From contig NZ_CP041253.1 in NCBI RefSeq assembly GCF_006575665.1, positions 4,377,001-4,441,000 on the forward strand: a stretch of DNA of 64,000 nucleotides. Direction: 5' to 3'. Made by a program: the position numbers and the translations under genes. Each line of letters starts with the position of its first letter. Positions within the stretch are counted from its first letter, which is position 1. The notes below the pieces were generated by a model that saw nothing but the letters and a program-made list of their open reading frames with translations, was not told the origin of the DNA and made no database searches. Shown here one piece after another: positions 16,375-24,954 of this stretch. Source of the stretch: Echinicola soli. Lineage in GTDB: Bacteria; Bacteroidota; Bacteroidia; Cytophagales; Cyclobacteriaceae.

Positions 16375-17013
16375 ATGCTAAAGATATTTAAGCGAAATAT
16401 TAAATTTGAATATCAGGAAAGATTAAAAAAGTCGTTTCCGAAAAAATTACATTCGGACTTAAATAAAGTCTTGAAAATCTTACCATTTGAAAATAATAAC
16501 GTGAAATTGTGTGATGGAAAAATTCACAGAGTTGACAATCTAATTAACGAAACGGAATTGGATATTGTATTTGACAACGAAACTCTGACAATTCCTTACA
16601 GGCTTTACTTTAACGAACCAAATCTTGAATTAGAAAAGTCTTTGACTGACAAACAGAAAGACATCTTGAATTGCATTTATTTGCGACATCACAATGGATA
16701 TTTAAGAGAGAAACGTCTGAATTTAATATCTGATAATTCAGAAAAATGGACTGTTCCGTTTATAATCCAATTAATTGGCGAATATGTTTATGAATTACTA
16801 CCAATTATTGCCAAAAAAGTAAATGAAAACACTTTGGATTATTACGCTGAATTTAGAGATGAAAATCCTAAATATTGGCAACAAACTGAAAGTAGAATGA
16901 TAAGTTATTGGAATGAATATTATAGATACAAATTTCCGAAACTGAAAGAATATTTGGGATTTGAAATTGTTAACCGAATAAAAAAACGAACGCACAACAA
17001 TGGCTATACGTAA
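16375..17013 (+). CDS. Hypothetical protein, cassette 4
   Basis: A 212-aa soluble, Lys/Asn/Glu-rich protein with no signal peptide or TM and no motif I recognise. It has a central Asp/Glu-rich beta-like stretch (ETELDIVFDNETLTIPYRLYF) and a helical C-terminus with many aromatic residues. Start ATG 16375 is 25 bp after the cassette start TTGTGCGT. The last residues THNNGYT and the stop fall inside attC-like site 5. About 30% GC, unlike host genes. Confidence 0.7.
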   Translation: MLKIFKRNIKFEYQERLKKSFPKKLHSDLNKVLKILPFENNNVKLCDGKIHRVDNLINETELDIVFDNETLTIPYRLYFNEPNLELEKSLTDKQKDILNCIYLRHHNGYLREKRLNLISDNSEKWTVPFIIQLIGEYVYELLPIIAKKVNENTLDYYAEFRDENPKYWQQTESRMISYWNEYYRYKFPKLKEYLGFEIVNRIKKRTHNNGYT

Positions 17014-17179
17014 TGCGGGCTAAAGTGCTGAAAACAAAGTTTATAACTTCTATTCCGCTCGCAGTTTTTATATTTATTGAAAGAAATAACAAATATAAAA
17101 AACGGCTCGCTACTGTTTGTGCGAATTTGAAACTTTCGGCTTTCAAATCCCGCACTTCGCATAGCCGAGACCGTTGGGC
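16992..17179 (+). repeat. attC-like site 5 (188 bp)
   Basis: GCACAACAATGGCTATACGTAATGCGGGC at left is matched by GCCCGCACTTCGCATAGCC...GAGACCGTTGGGC... (right arm 17149-17179, quoted in parts), a long arm pairing with the asymmetric AAT/GAGACC internal loop seen in the other sites. Confidence 0.75.
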
Positions 17180-17184
17180 ATAAT

Positions 17185-17835
17185 ATGAAAAAAACGAAAC
17201 TTCTAATATTCGGAATTTTAATTTTACAATTAAATTTTTCTTGTAAAACCCAATATTCTACAACCGAATTAAACGAGAACTTTACATCCGAACAAATAGC
17301 GGATTTGAAAAAAATTACTGATTTTTTTCAAGAACAAATGTGCTTGAAAATGGAATCTGATTTCAAAACTTGCTACGAACGTACTCCGCACGAATACCTT
17401 GAAGCTACAGGTAACGGATTTTGGACAAACATTAACTTTGAAGAACAAAAGAAACTATATGAGCAAATTTCAAAATCAACATTTGACGAAATTTGGGATT
17501 TCTGCGAAACAACCTATTTCCATCCAAACGAAACTAAAGTTAAAGAAATTTGTGCCGTTTATAATGGAAAATACCAAAAATTCTTGTCGGATTTAGGTAA
17601 TTCAAATCCAGCAATTGCAGAATACCTCAAAAAAATACAAGCTTCCGGAGATTATTCCTATTCAAATATCCGATATTGGAATGTACTAAATGATAAAAAA
17701 CATTTTGACTTAAATGACCCAAATATTCAACTGATTTTAGCAATCCATTACTTATCAATGAATGACCAAGAATCAAGAAATAATGAACTAAGAGAAAAAG
17801 CATTTGAAAATCTAAGAAAACCAAATCGTGAATAA
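17185..17835 (+). CDS. Putative lipoprotein, cassette 5
   Basis: A 216-aa protein with a signal peptide (KKTKLLIFGILILQLNF) and lipobox LNFSC (Cys20), so likely an envelope lipoprotein. The mature part is helical with Cys residues at several positions and no recognised domain. It starts only 11 bp after the cut in GTTGGGC, and its own attC begins TATGCCCAA, the complement of the cassette start TTGGGCATA. Confidence 0.72.
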   Translation: MKKTKLLIFGILILQLNFSCKTQYSTTELNENFTSEQIADLKKITDFFQEQMCLKMESDFKTCYERTPHEYLEATGNGFWTNINFEEQKKLYEQISKSTFDEIWDFCETTYFHPNETKVKEICAVYNGKYQKFLSDLGNSNPAIAEYLKKIQASGDYSYSNIRYWNVLNDKKHFDLNDPNIQLILAIHYLSMNDQESRNNELREKAFENLRKPNRE

Positions 17836-17843
17836 AATACTAT

Positions 17844-17977
17844 GCCCAACAGCGCATATAGTTTATGGCGGAATTAGTGTTAAACCGTAAGTTTTTGTAT
17901 TTTTAAAAACATAAAACCTTAACCGAAAAAACTGCGCATTTTTGCCCGCCACAAACCATATGCGCGAACCGTTGTCA
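17844..17977 (+). repeat. attC-like site 6 (134 bp)
   Basis: GCCCAACAGCGCATATAG and TTATGGCGG at left pair with CCGCCACAAACCATATGCGCG at right; ends AACCGTTGTCA. The left core is an exact RYYYAAC; the right core belongs to the next mini-hairpin element. Confidence 0.75.
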
Positions 17978-18020
17978 GTTTATACCTCCCTCCGGTCGGC
18001 ATAAACTGACAATGGGCGGG
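17971..18020 (+). repeat. Mini-hairpin element, copy 3
   Basis: Identical to the elements at 13928 and 16171: TTGTCAGTTTAT (17972-17983) / ATAAACTGACAA (18001-18012), again starting at an attC cut and ending GGGCGGG. Confidence 0.85.
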
Positions 18021-18031
18021 CTGGAAAAATT

Positions 18032-18127
18032 ATGAGCAAATACAAATCAAGAGAAATAAAATTCAAAGAAATAATCGAAATAAATGGCTGGAAACTAAAA
18101 GTGTATATTATCACAAAAGGAGAATGA
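18032..18127 (+). pseudogene. Truncated cassette gene (31-aa N-terminal fragment)
   Basis: ATG 18032 opens a frame MSKYKSREIKFKEIIEING... that ends at TGA 18125 right where the sequence changes character. The codon use and AT-richness fit the neighbouring cassette genes, and it starts the usual short distance after an attC core. It is most likely the beginning of a gene whose remainder was lost; no family can be assigned. Confidence 0.4.
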
Positions 18128-18325
18128 GCATACCTCCCCCTTGTCAATGAACTTTATTAACTGATTGAATATCGGCTGTCCGCTAAAATTACTACTTTTG
18201 CCCATGGCTTAACTTTTTTGTGTCGTAACTCAAAAGTAGCCACAATGGGCTGGTTCAGCAATGGACTGGCCCTCTTTCATTTATTTTTTACCGGACACCA
18301 ATGAATTAAGAATAAAATAACTGTT

Positions 18326-18382
18326 GCCAACAACTAAGTTTTCGTGCGGCTTGTAAAGCCAAGCATGAAAACGCTGTTGCAC
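18326..18382 (+). repeat. Compact attC-like site 7 (57 bp)
   Basis: GCCAACAACTAA ... GCTGTTGCAC enclose a hairpin in which GTTTTCGTGC.GGCTT pairs with AAGCC.AGCATGAAAAC around a TGTA loop. The size equals the shortest classical attC sites. It lies just before the first IS66 copy. Confidence 0.5.
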
Positions 18383-18444
18383 TGCCTGCCCGTAACCACC
18401 TTATAAAGTACATGTTTCATAGTGAGTTTTGACCACCTAGCTTT

Positions 18445-18750
18445 GTGGAAAAACAAGAAGATATGAACCTACAAGAAGAAATGTCCTCCCTAGTCGAAGA
18501 ATACAAGAGCAGCGGTTTGACACAGAAATCCTTCAGTGAGCAAAAAGGGATCGGCTTCCACAAATTCAATTATTGGTACCGGAAGCTGAGGGATGAACAG
18601 TCCCGGGGAGCGACCGGCTTTATGCCTGTCCGTACCCAGGGCAGCAGCCTTCCAGCAGAGACAGTGGAAGTGGTCTATCCGAACGGGGTAAAGCTGCGGG
18701 TGCCTGGCGGGGACCTATCGCTGTTGTCGAACCTGATCAAACTCTACTGA
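18445..18750 (+). CDS. tnpA: IS66 accessory protein TnpA (copy 1)
   Basis: A 101-aa protein with a helix-turn-helix of the TnpA/OrfA kind (SGLTQKSFSEQKGIGFHKFNYWYRKLR). GTG 18445 or ATG 18463 may be the start. Its stop overlaps the tnpB start (TGATG), so the two are coupled. Needed with TnpB for IS66 transposition. Confidence 0.9.
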   Translation: MEKQEDMNLQEEMSSLVEEYKSSGLTQKSFSEQKGIGFHKFNYWYRKLRDEQSRGATGFMPVRTQGSSLPAETVEVVYPNGVKLRVPGGDLSLLSNLIKLY

Positions 18751-19091
18751 TGTTTTCACTGGGCTCCCAGCACCAATATTTCCTGTACCGCAGCCCGGTG
18801 GACATGCGCAAAGGATTTAATGGGCTTTACGGGATGGTCATCAATGAACTGGACCGGGACCCGGTTTCCGGGGAGGTGTTCGTCTTTGTCAACCGCAACC
18901 GCAACCTGATCAAACTCCTGCACTGGGAGAAGGGCGGTTTCGTGGTCTATTATAAACGCCTGGAAAAAGGCACTTTCCTGCTCCCGGAGGAGCGGGACGA
19001 CGGCGTGTTGGAATGGCCCGAACTGGTGCTGATGGTCGAGGGCATCCAGGTGGACGGCTACCGGCAGCGTCCCCGCTACACCCCCGGTTGA
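18750..19091 (+). CDS. tnpB: IS66 accessory protein TnpB (copy 1)
   Basis: A 113-aa protein with the family hallmark YRSPVDMRKGFNGLYGMV and FVFVNRNRNLIKLLHWEKGGFVVYYKRLEKG. Located between tnpA and the transposase gene in standard IS66 order. Confidence 0.93.
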   Translation: MFSLGSQHQYFLYRSPVDMRKGFNGLYGMVINELDRDPVSGEVFVFVNRNRNLIKLLHWEKGGFVVYYKRLEKGTFLLPEERDDGVLEWPELVLMVEGIQVDGYRQRPRYTPG

Positions 19092-19208
19092 TTTTTTTAC
19101 TGACCGGTGTTCAGCTTTTTGGAGCCGTATGCGCTCCTATTCGCTCCATCAGGTGTTTTTTGAAGTGAAATGGCCGAAACCATCCCTTGAGGGCTTTTTC
19201 CACAGGGG

Positions 19209-20810
19209 ATGTGGAAAAAAAGTTCATGGTTTTATAAGCGGGAGGCTTTATTTTCGGGCATGTCAAAGCCACTCGATCAGTTGACCAAAGCCGAACTGCT
19301 TGCCCTTTTGGAGCAAAGGGAGCAACAGGTGGCCGACCGTGAGCGGGTGATAGCCGAGAAGGAACGTATCCTGGCCGAGAAAGAAGCTTATGAGAAGCAG
19401 CTGTTGGCGATGATCGAGAAGTTCAAGCGCATGTCCTTTGCCCAGAAGCGGGAGCGCTTCGAGGGGAACAAAGACCAGATGGACCTGCCCTTTGAGCCTA
19501 CCCAAGAGCAGGAGCGGCAACAGCAGGAGGAGTTCTCCCGCAAGGTGGAATACATCCGCAGGAAACGCCCCACCCATACGGGCAGACAACCCTTGCCCGA
19601 CCATCTCCCTACAGAAGAGATCGAGATCCATCCGGAAGGCGATCTTACCGGCATGGAGTGTATCGGCAAAGAAGTGACCGAAGAGTTGGACTATATCCCT
19701 GCCCAATATATCCGCAGAAGGTATATCCGTTACAAATATGCACCAAAAGACAAGTACAGCAGTGCCGGGGTAAAGATCGGCCTGTTACCGGAAAGGGCCA
19801 TCCCGAAGGGCATCCCGGGTTACGGACTGCTCACCGACATCCTTACAAGGAAATACCTGGAACATATGCCGCTGTACCGGCAGGCGCAGCGGTTCAAACG
19901 GGAAAAGATCCCCATAGCGCCCACCACACTTGAGGGATGGGTGAAACAGGGCCTGGAAAAACTCGAGCCCCTGTACGATTGCCTGGTGGCCGACACCAAG
20001 GCCATGGGCTATCTTATGGTGGACGAGAGTACCATACGGGTATTGGACGGCGACAAGAAGGGCGCCTGCCATACAGGCTACTATTGGGTGTACCATAATC
20101 CCCTGGAAAAAACCGTACTGTTCGATTACCGGCCTACCCGGGGAAAGGAAGCCCCCAGTGCCATCCTGGAAAATTTTAAGGGCTACCTGCAAAGTGACGG
20201 GTATGCCGTATATGAACACTACGCCGACAATAAGGAGGTCACCCACCTGGCCTGCTGGGCGCATGCCAGGCGGAAGTACTTTGAGGCCTTGGTGGAGAAC
20301 AAAAAGCTGGCTTCCGAAGCCCTGGGCTTTATCGGCAAGCTCTACGATGTGGAAAGAAAGGCCAAGAAGCTGAACCTATCTGCCGAAGACCGTAAAAAGC
20401 TCCGTTTGGATGAGGCATTGCCGGTGATCAACAAAATGTCCGAATGGATCAAGAAGCAGCTGCCCAAGGCCCTGCCCAAAAGCGAGCTGAGAAAAGCCCT
20501 GTTCTACTCGGCAAACAGATGGGCCGAGCTGTCCAACTACCTGTATGACGGGGAACTGGAGATCGACAACAACCCCGTAGAGCGAGAAATCAGATCCATG
20601 GTGGTCGGCCGGAAGAACTACCTGTTTGCCGGTTCCCATAAAGCGGCCCAAAGGGCGGCCATGATCTATTCCTTCTTTGGGATATGCAAGCTACATGACG
20701 TGAATCCCCAGCAGTGGCTCGAACATGCGCTGAGAAATATCATGACCATCAACCATAAAAACATCCGGGACTTATACCCACAAAACTTCAACCACACAAC
20801 ACGGGGTTAA
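19209..20810 (+). CDS. tnpC: IS66-family transposase TnpC (copy 1)
   Basis: Up to 533 aa; ATG 19260 (MSKPLDQ) is the more usual start. Order: N-terminal Leu-zipper-like coiled coil (~20-75), zinc-binding/linker region with the HPEGDL segment, then the DDE catalytic domain with MVDESTIRVLD (Asp), FKGYLQSDGYAVYEHY (Asp) and ELEIDNNPVEREIR (Glu region), and the C-terminal IS66 tail NPQQWLEHAL. Intact, so the element could be active. Confidence 0.95.
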   Translation: MWKKSSWFYKREALFSGMSKPLDQLTKAELLALLEQREQQVADRERVIAEKERILAEKEAYEKQLLAMIEKFKRMSFAQKRERFEGNKDQMDLPFEPTQEQERQQQEEFSRKVEYIRRKRPTHTGRQPLPDHLPTEEIEIHPEGDLTGMECIGKEVTEELDYIPAQYIRRRYIRYKYAPKDKYSSAGVKIGLLPERAIPKGIPGYGLLTDILTRKYLEHMPLYRQAQRFKREKIPIAPTTLEGWVKQGLEKLEPLYDCLVADTKAMGYLMVDESTIRVLDGDKKGACHTGYYWVYHNPLEKTVLFDYRPTRGKEAPSAILENFKGYLQSDGYAVYEHYADNKEVTHLACWAHARRKYFEALVENKKLASEALGFIGKLYDVERKAKKLNLSAEDRKKLRLDEALPVINKMSEWIKKQLPKALPKSELRKALFYSANRWAELSNYLYDGELEIDNNPVEREIRSMVVGRKNYLFAGSHKAAQRAAMIYSFFGICKLHDVNPQQWLEHALRNIMTINHKNIRDLYPQNFNHTTRG

Positions 20811-20919
20811 TAGGGCGGTTACGCCTGCCCCGACTATTTCGGGGAACTGGTGCCTATCGCTGCCACGTAACCACCTTATAAAGTACATGTTTCATAGTGA
20901 GTTTTGACCACCTAGCTTT

Positions 20920-21225
20920 GTGGAAAAACAAGAAGATATGAACCTACAAGAAGAAATGTCCTCCCTAGTCGAAGAATACAAGAGCAGCGGTTTGACACAG
21001 AAATCCTTCAGTGAGCAAAAAGGGATCGGCTTCCACAAATTCAATTATTGGTACCGGAAGCTGAGGGATGAACAGTCCCGGGGAGCGACCGGCTTTATGC
21101 CTGTCCGTACCCAGGGCAGCAGCCTTCCAGCAGAGACAGTGGAAGTGGTCTATCCGAACGGGGTAAAGCTGCGGGTGCCTGGCGGGGACCTATCGCTGTT
21201 GTCGAACCTGATCAAACTCTACTGA
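20920..21225 (+). CDS. tnpA: IS66 accessory protein TnpA (copy 2)
   Basis: Identical in sequence to the protein at 18445-18750; the same HTH and coupled stop/start with tnpB. Confidence 0.9.
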   Translation: MEKQEDMNLQEEMSSLVEEYKSSGLTQKSFSEQKGIGFHKFNYWYRKLRDEQSRGATGFMPVRTQGSSLPAETVEVVYPNGVKLRVPGGDLSLLSNLIKLY

Positions 21226-21566
21226 TGTTTTCACTGGGCTCCCAGCACCAATATTTCCTGTACCGCAGCCCGGTGGACATGCGCAAAGGATTTAATGGGC
21301 TTTACGGGATGGTCATCAATGAACTGGACCGGGACCCGGTTTCCGGGGAGGTGTTCGTCTTTGTCAACCGCAACCGCAACCTGATCAAACTCCTGCACTG
21401 GGAGAAGGGCGGTTTCGTGGTCTATTATAAACGCCTGGAAAAAGGCACTTTCCTGCTCCCGGAGGAGCGGGACGACGGCGTGTTGGAATGGCCCGAACTG
21501 GTGCTGATGGTCGAGGGCATCCAGGTGGACGGCTACCGGCAGCGTCCCCGCTACACCCCCGGTTGA
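21225..21566 (+). CDS. tnpB: IS66 accessory protein TnpB (copy 2)
   Basis: Identical to the protein at 18750-19091, with the VDMRKGFNGLYGMV signature. Confidence 0.93.
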   Translation: MFSLGSQHQYFLYRSPVDMRKGFNGLYGMVINELDRDPVSGEVFVFVNRNRNLIKLLHWEKGGFVVYYKRLEKGTFLLPEERDDGVLEWPELVLMVEGIQVDGYRQRPRYTPG

Positions 21567-21683
21567 TTTTTTTACTGACCGGTGTTCAGCTTTTTGGAGC
21601 CGTATGCGCTCCTATTCGCTCCATCAGGTGTTTTTTGAAGTGAAATGGCCGAAACCATCCCTTGAGGGCTTTTTCCACAGGGG

Positions 21684-23285
21684 ATGTGGAAAAAAAGTTC
21701 ATGGTTTTATAAGCGGGAGGCTTTATTTTCGGGCATGTCAAAGCCACTCGATCAGTTGACCAAAGCCGAACTGCTTGCCCTTTTGGAGCAAAGGGAGCAA
21801 CAGGTGGCCGACCGTGAGCGGGTGATAGCCGAGAAGGAACGTATCCTGGCCGAGAAAGAAGCTTATGAGAAGCAGCTGTTGGCGATGATCGAGAAGTTCA
21901 AGCGCATGTCCTTTGCCCAGAAGCGGGAGCGCTTCGAGGGGAACAAAGACCAGATGGACCTGCCCTTTGAGCCTACCCAAGAGCAGGAGCGGCAACAGCA
22001 GGAGGAGTTCTCCCGCAAGGTGGAATACATCCGCAGGAAACGCCCCACCCATACGGGCAGACAACCCTTGCCCGACCATCTCCCTACAGAAGAGATCGAG
22101 ATCCATCCGGAAGGCGATCTTACCGGCATGGAGTGTATCGGCAAAGAAGTGACCGAAGAGTTGGACTATATCCCTGCCCAATATATCCGCAGAAGGTATA
22201 TCCGTTACAAATATGCACCAAAAGACAAGTACAGCAGTGCCGGGGTAAAGATCGGCCTGTTACCGGAAAGGGCCATCCCGAAGGGCATCCCGGGTTACGG
22301 ACTGCTCACCGACATCCTTACAAGGAAATACCTGGAACATATGCCGCTGTACCGGCAGGCGCAGCGGTTCAAACGGGAAAAGATCCCCATAGCGCCCACC
22401 ACACTTGAGGGATGGGTGAAACAGGGCCTGGAAAAACTCGAGCCCCTGTACGATTGCCTGGTGGCCGACACCAAGGCCATGGGCTATCTTATGGTGGACG
22501 AGAGTACCATACGGGTATTGGACGGCGACAAGAAGGGCGCCTGCCATACAGGCTACTATTGGGTGTACCATAATCCCCTGGAAAAAACCGTACTGTTCGA
22601 TTACCGGCCTACCCGGGGAAAGGAAGCCCCCAGTGCCATCCTGGAAAATTTTAAGGGCTACCTGCAAAGTGACGGGTATGCCGTATATGAACACTACGCC
22701 GACAATAAGGAGGTCACCCACCTGGCCTGCTGGGCGCATGCCAGGCGGAAGTACTTTGAGGCCTTGGTGGAGAACAAAAAGCTGGCTTCCGAAGCCCTGG
22801 GCTTTATCGGCAAGCTCTACGATGTGGAAAGAAAGGCCAAGAAGCTGAACCTATCTGCCGAAGACCGTAAAAAGCTCCGTTTGGATGAGGCATTGCCGGT
22901 GATCAACAAAATGTCCGAATGGATCAAGAAGCAGCTGCCCAAGGCCCTGCCCAAAAGCGAGCTGAGAAAAGCCCTGTTCTACTCGGCAAACAGATGGGCC
23001 GAGCTGTCCAACTACCTGTATGACGGGGAACTGGAGATCGACAACAACCCCGTAGAGCGAGAAATCAGATCCATGGTGGTCGGCCGGAAGAACTACCTGT
23101 TTGCCGGTTCCCATAAAGCGGCCCAAAGGGCGGCCATGATCTATTCCTTCTTTGGGATATGCAAGCTACATGACGTGAATCCCCAGCAGTGGCTCGAACA
23201 TGCGCTGAGAAATATCATGACCATCAACCATAAAAACATCCGGGACTTATACCCACAAAACTTCAACCACACAACACGGGGTTAA
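21684..23285 (+). CDS. tnpC: IS66-family transposase TnpC (copy 2)
   Basis: Identical to the transposase at 19209-20810; preferred start ATG 21735. All catalytic segments are intact. Confidence 0.95.
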   Translation: MWKKSSWFYKREALFSGMSKPLDQLTKAELLALLEQREQQVADRERVIAEKERILAEKEAYEKQLLAMIEKFKRMSFAQKRERFEGNKDQMDLPFEPTQEQERQQQEEFSRKVEYIRRKRPTHTGRQPLPDHLPTEEIEIHPEGDLTGMECIGKEVTEELDYIPAQYIRRRYIRYKYAPKDKYSSAGVKIGLLPERAIPKGIPGYGLLTDILTRKYLEHMPLYRQAQRFKREKIPIAPTTLEGWVKQGLEKLEPLYDCLVADTKAMGYLMVDESTIRVLDGDKKGACHTGYYWVYHNPLEKTVLFDYRPTRGKEAPSAILENFKGYLQSDGYAVYEHYADNKEVTHLACWAHARRKYFEALVENKKLASEALGFIGKLYDVERKAKKLNLSAEDRKKLRLDEALPVINKMSEWIKKQLPKALPKSELRKALFYSANRWAELSNYLYDGELEIDNNPVEREIRSMVVGRKNYLFAGSHKAAQRAAMIYSFFGICKLHDVNPQQWLEHALRNIMTINHKNIRDLYPQNFNHTTRG

Positions 23286-23305
23286 TAGGGCGGTTACGCT
23301 GCCAC

Positions 23306-23568
23306 ATCTACTATTTTGGCGCTTCCTTCCTTTCGGAAAGTTTGGACTTCGGCAGCATGTGTTACCTCACCCGACCTCATAGCCTCAGTATGTGGTTCTC
23401 CCGGTCGACCGGGATACAGACACCGCAGTCTGGCTTACTTCACTGCATGCCTCACGGCAAACCAGCTTGCCACTTGCTTGGCTTCGGGACGTTACCCCCC
23501 GCGCTTAAGGGACTTTCACCCGTTGGAACGGTCAACTTTTTGACCTATATTCACCATTCAAGGCACAC
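23306..23568 (-). mobile_element. 5' fragment of a group II (IIC-attC type) intron
   Basis: Read on the minus strand, it starts GTGTGCC at 23568 and contains a domain-I-like tract with GGGTGAAAGTCCCTTAAGCG. It aligns by eye with the 5' half of the intron at 27087-27694. The 44 bp between the IS66 copies (GCCTGCCCCGACTATTTCGG...) look like more of the same intron (compare GCCTGCCCCAATTTTCTCGG at 27379), so both IS66 copies landed in it. No domain V or ORF remains. Confidence 0.6.
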
Positions 23569-23694
23569 ACAAAGGCTATAAGTAATTGCTTGTTCTCGCC
23601 TATTTCTGAAAATTCTCGCGGATTTTCAGTTTGGTGTGTGCTTGCAAAGTTAACCGCTAAACCACGCAATTACTCATAGCCGAGACCGTTAGCC
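23569..23694 (+). repeat. attC-like site 8 (left core lost to the intron)
   Basis: ACAAAGGCTATAAGTAATTGC at left (first 20 nt of the arm from 23569) pairs with GCAATTACTCATAGCC, followed by GAGACCGTTAGCC. The intron 5' end abuts it exactly. Confidence 0.65.
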
Positions 23695-23706
23695 CACATT
23701 TGAGAA

Positions 23707-24306
23707 ATGACAGCGATTATAGTATTTATATTGATAATTATTGGATTCAACTTAATTCCAGAACTGACAAAAAAAAGATTCCCTAAAACGGAAAAATTAA
23801 TCAAACGAATATTGATTTATGTAACGGTTACGTTTGTAATTCTGATAATATTATCATTTAGCGGACTAAAACTCAAAGGAATTTACTCAAACTTAATAAT
23901 TGGACTGATTTTTATTCTGACAAGCCTTTTATATTTTGCAATTACGAAAAACACAACTCGGAAAATAGTTACTATTGTTGCTTTAATCCCATTGATTTTA
24001 TTGAGTGCCTATTTTCAAGTTTTTAACGATAATTTAGGTCGCTACAAAGTGACCAAAAACCATGATATAGTTATAAGTCGTGAAGGATTTTTAGCGTGTG
24101 GGGAAATAATAAGATTGACAACGCCAAAATTTTTGATATTTGACAAAGAACTGATTTATGACAGTAACCAATGTTTGCGAGGAATTTATAAAATAGAAAC
24201 TGTTGAGTTTGACGAAAAACGAGCCGAATTTTTAATTTATCATAATGGAGATATGGATTCTGAAAACCCTTATGATTACGAAATTGAAAATAAAAACGTG
24301 TGGTAA
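23707..24306 (+). CDS. Hypothetical membrane protein, cassette 8
   Basis: A 199-aa protein with about four TM helices in the first 110 residues (IIVFILIIIGFNLI; ILIYVTVTFVILIILSF; SNLIIGLIFILTSLLYF; IVTIVALIPLILLSAYF), then a ~85-residue soluble domain with two Cys. No family recognised. It starts 18 bp after the cut in GTTAGCC. Its stop codon is at the point where the next intron has inserted; the final A of TAA could belong to either. Confidence 0.7.
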   Translation: MTAIIVFILIIIGFNLIPELTKKRFPKTEKLIKRILIYVTVTFVILIILSFSGLKLKGIYSNLIIGLIFILTSLLYFAITKNTTRKIVTIVALIPLILLSAYFQVFNDNLGRYKVTKNHDIVISREGFLACGEIIRLTTPKFLIFDKELIYDSNQCLRGIYKIETVEFDEKRAEFLIYHNGDMDSENPYDYEIENKNVW

Positions 24307-24452
24307 TCGAGTAGCCCGACCTGAACCAATTGGCTCAGGTTGAGGCTCTCACACCATCCCGGTCGACCGGGACGGTTCACTAGATTGTAGGTTGCGTTTT
24401 GAGATAGTAAGAAAGCATCGGTTCATAACCTTTTCTTCTCAAGCGTGACACA
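24306..24452 (-). mobile_element. 3' end of a degenerate group II intron
   Basis: On the minus strand it ends CTACTCGAT, next to an attC core (GTGGTAA on the plus strand). Before it lies a hairpin ACCGTCCCGGT/ACCGGGATGGT where domain V should be, lacking the usual AGC triad, and a DVI-like stem (ACCTGAGCC/GGTTCAGGT). It shares this layout with the 27087-27694 intron. Confidence 0.55.
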
Positions 24453-24913
24453 GTCGAGTAGGTAAAGGGAATCGCACCCCTAAACCTCTCACACAACCGT
24501 ACATGAAGGTCTCCCCTCATACGGCTCTTATTATGCAGTCGGTTGATAGTCCATTGGATTAGACTAATTTGTATCCCAACTCCCAGTGATAGAAAAGGTT
24601 TGGATAAGAGACAGTAACTTGTCTAAGCCATTTTACTGCTTTGACCTTGCTTCCTTTGAAACTCTTGTACTTGTTCAGAATCCACCTGATCAATCGATGG
24701 TGCAGGTAATAAAACACAGGTTTTAGACTTCTACGGCTTATTTTTCCATAATATTGAACCCACCCTCGGATCTTTGGATTCAGCAATGTTGCCAGATCCT
24801 GAATACCCCGTTGGCTTTTGTTGTGGAAATTGAGCTTTCGGAGCTCACCATTGATACGCACCTTGGACTTGCGGCTCATCTTACAATCAAACTGCAGAAA
24901 ACTCCCCCCCATT
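24453..24913 (-). mobile_element. 3' part of a group II intron with typical domain V
   Basis: On the minus strand, after the maturase remnant comes GAGCCGTATGAGGGG...CTTCATGTACGGTT, a canonical domain V with the catalytic AGC and bulge, then a DVI stem and the end CCTACTCGAC. It is cut at its 5' side near 24913, where an IS110 relic begins, so it cannot splice. Confidence 0.75.
24559..24912 (-). pseudogene. Group II intron maturase, C-terminal fragment
   Basis: About 110 residues of the maturase X (GIIM) domain: SRKSKVRINGELRKLNF..., LATLLNPKIRGWVQYYGKI, then LHHRLIRWILNKYKSFKGSK. The reverse transcriptase domains are missing; the frame breaks into unrelated sequence at its N-terminal side. 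It supports the group II identity of the surrounding RNA structures. Confidence 0.8.
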
Positions 24914-24954
24914 TCTTAATCTGTTTCTCATAGACTAAAAACTGAAACCCGGGA

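Larger units (their letters stand above)
18392..20822 (+). mobile_element. IS66-family element, copy 1 (2431 bp)
   Basis: Ends GTAACCACC... and ...GGCGGTTAC are inverted repeats. The 8-bp sequence GCCTGCCC flanks it on both sides (18384-18391 and 20823-20830), a perfect IS66-type target duplication. It carries tnpA, tnpB and the large transposase, all intact. High GC compared with the cassettes around it. Confidence 0.95.
20867..23297 (+). mobile_element. IS66-family element, copy 2 (2431 bp, identical)
   Basis: Same length and, at every position I compared, the same sequence as copy 1, shifted by 2475 bp. It has its own 8-bp target duplication GCTGCCAC (20859-20866 and 23298-23305), different from that of copy 1. 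Only 44 bp of older sequence separate the two copies. Confidence 0.95.

Noticed and set aside
18212..18263. A loose inverted pair (GCCCAT...AATGGGC) as a further attC site
   Set aside because: Arms are short and no CAAC/GTTG core sits at the expected places; evidence is too weak to list it.
18392..23305. The IS66 pair as a tandem duplication of one element
   Set aside because: The two copies have different 8-bp target duplications, so they are separate insertions.
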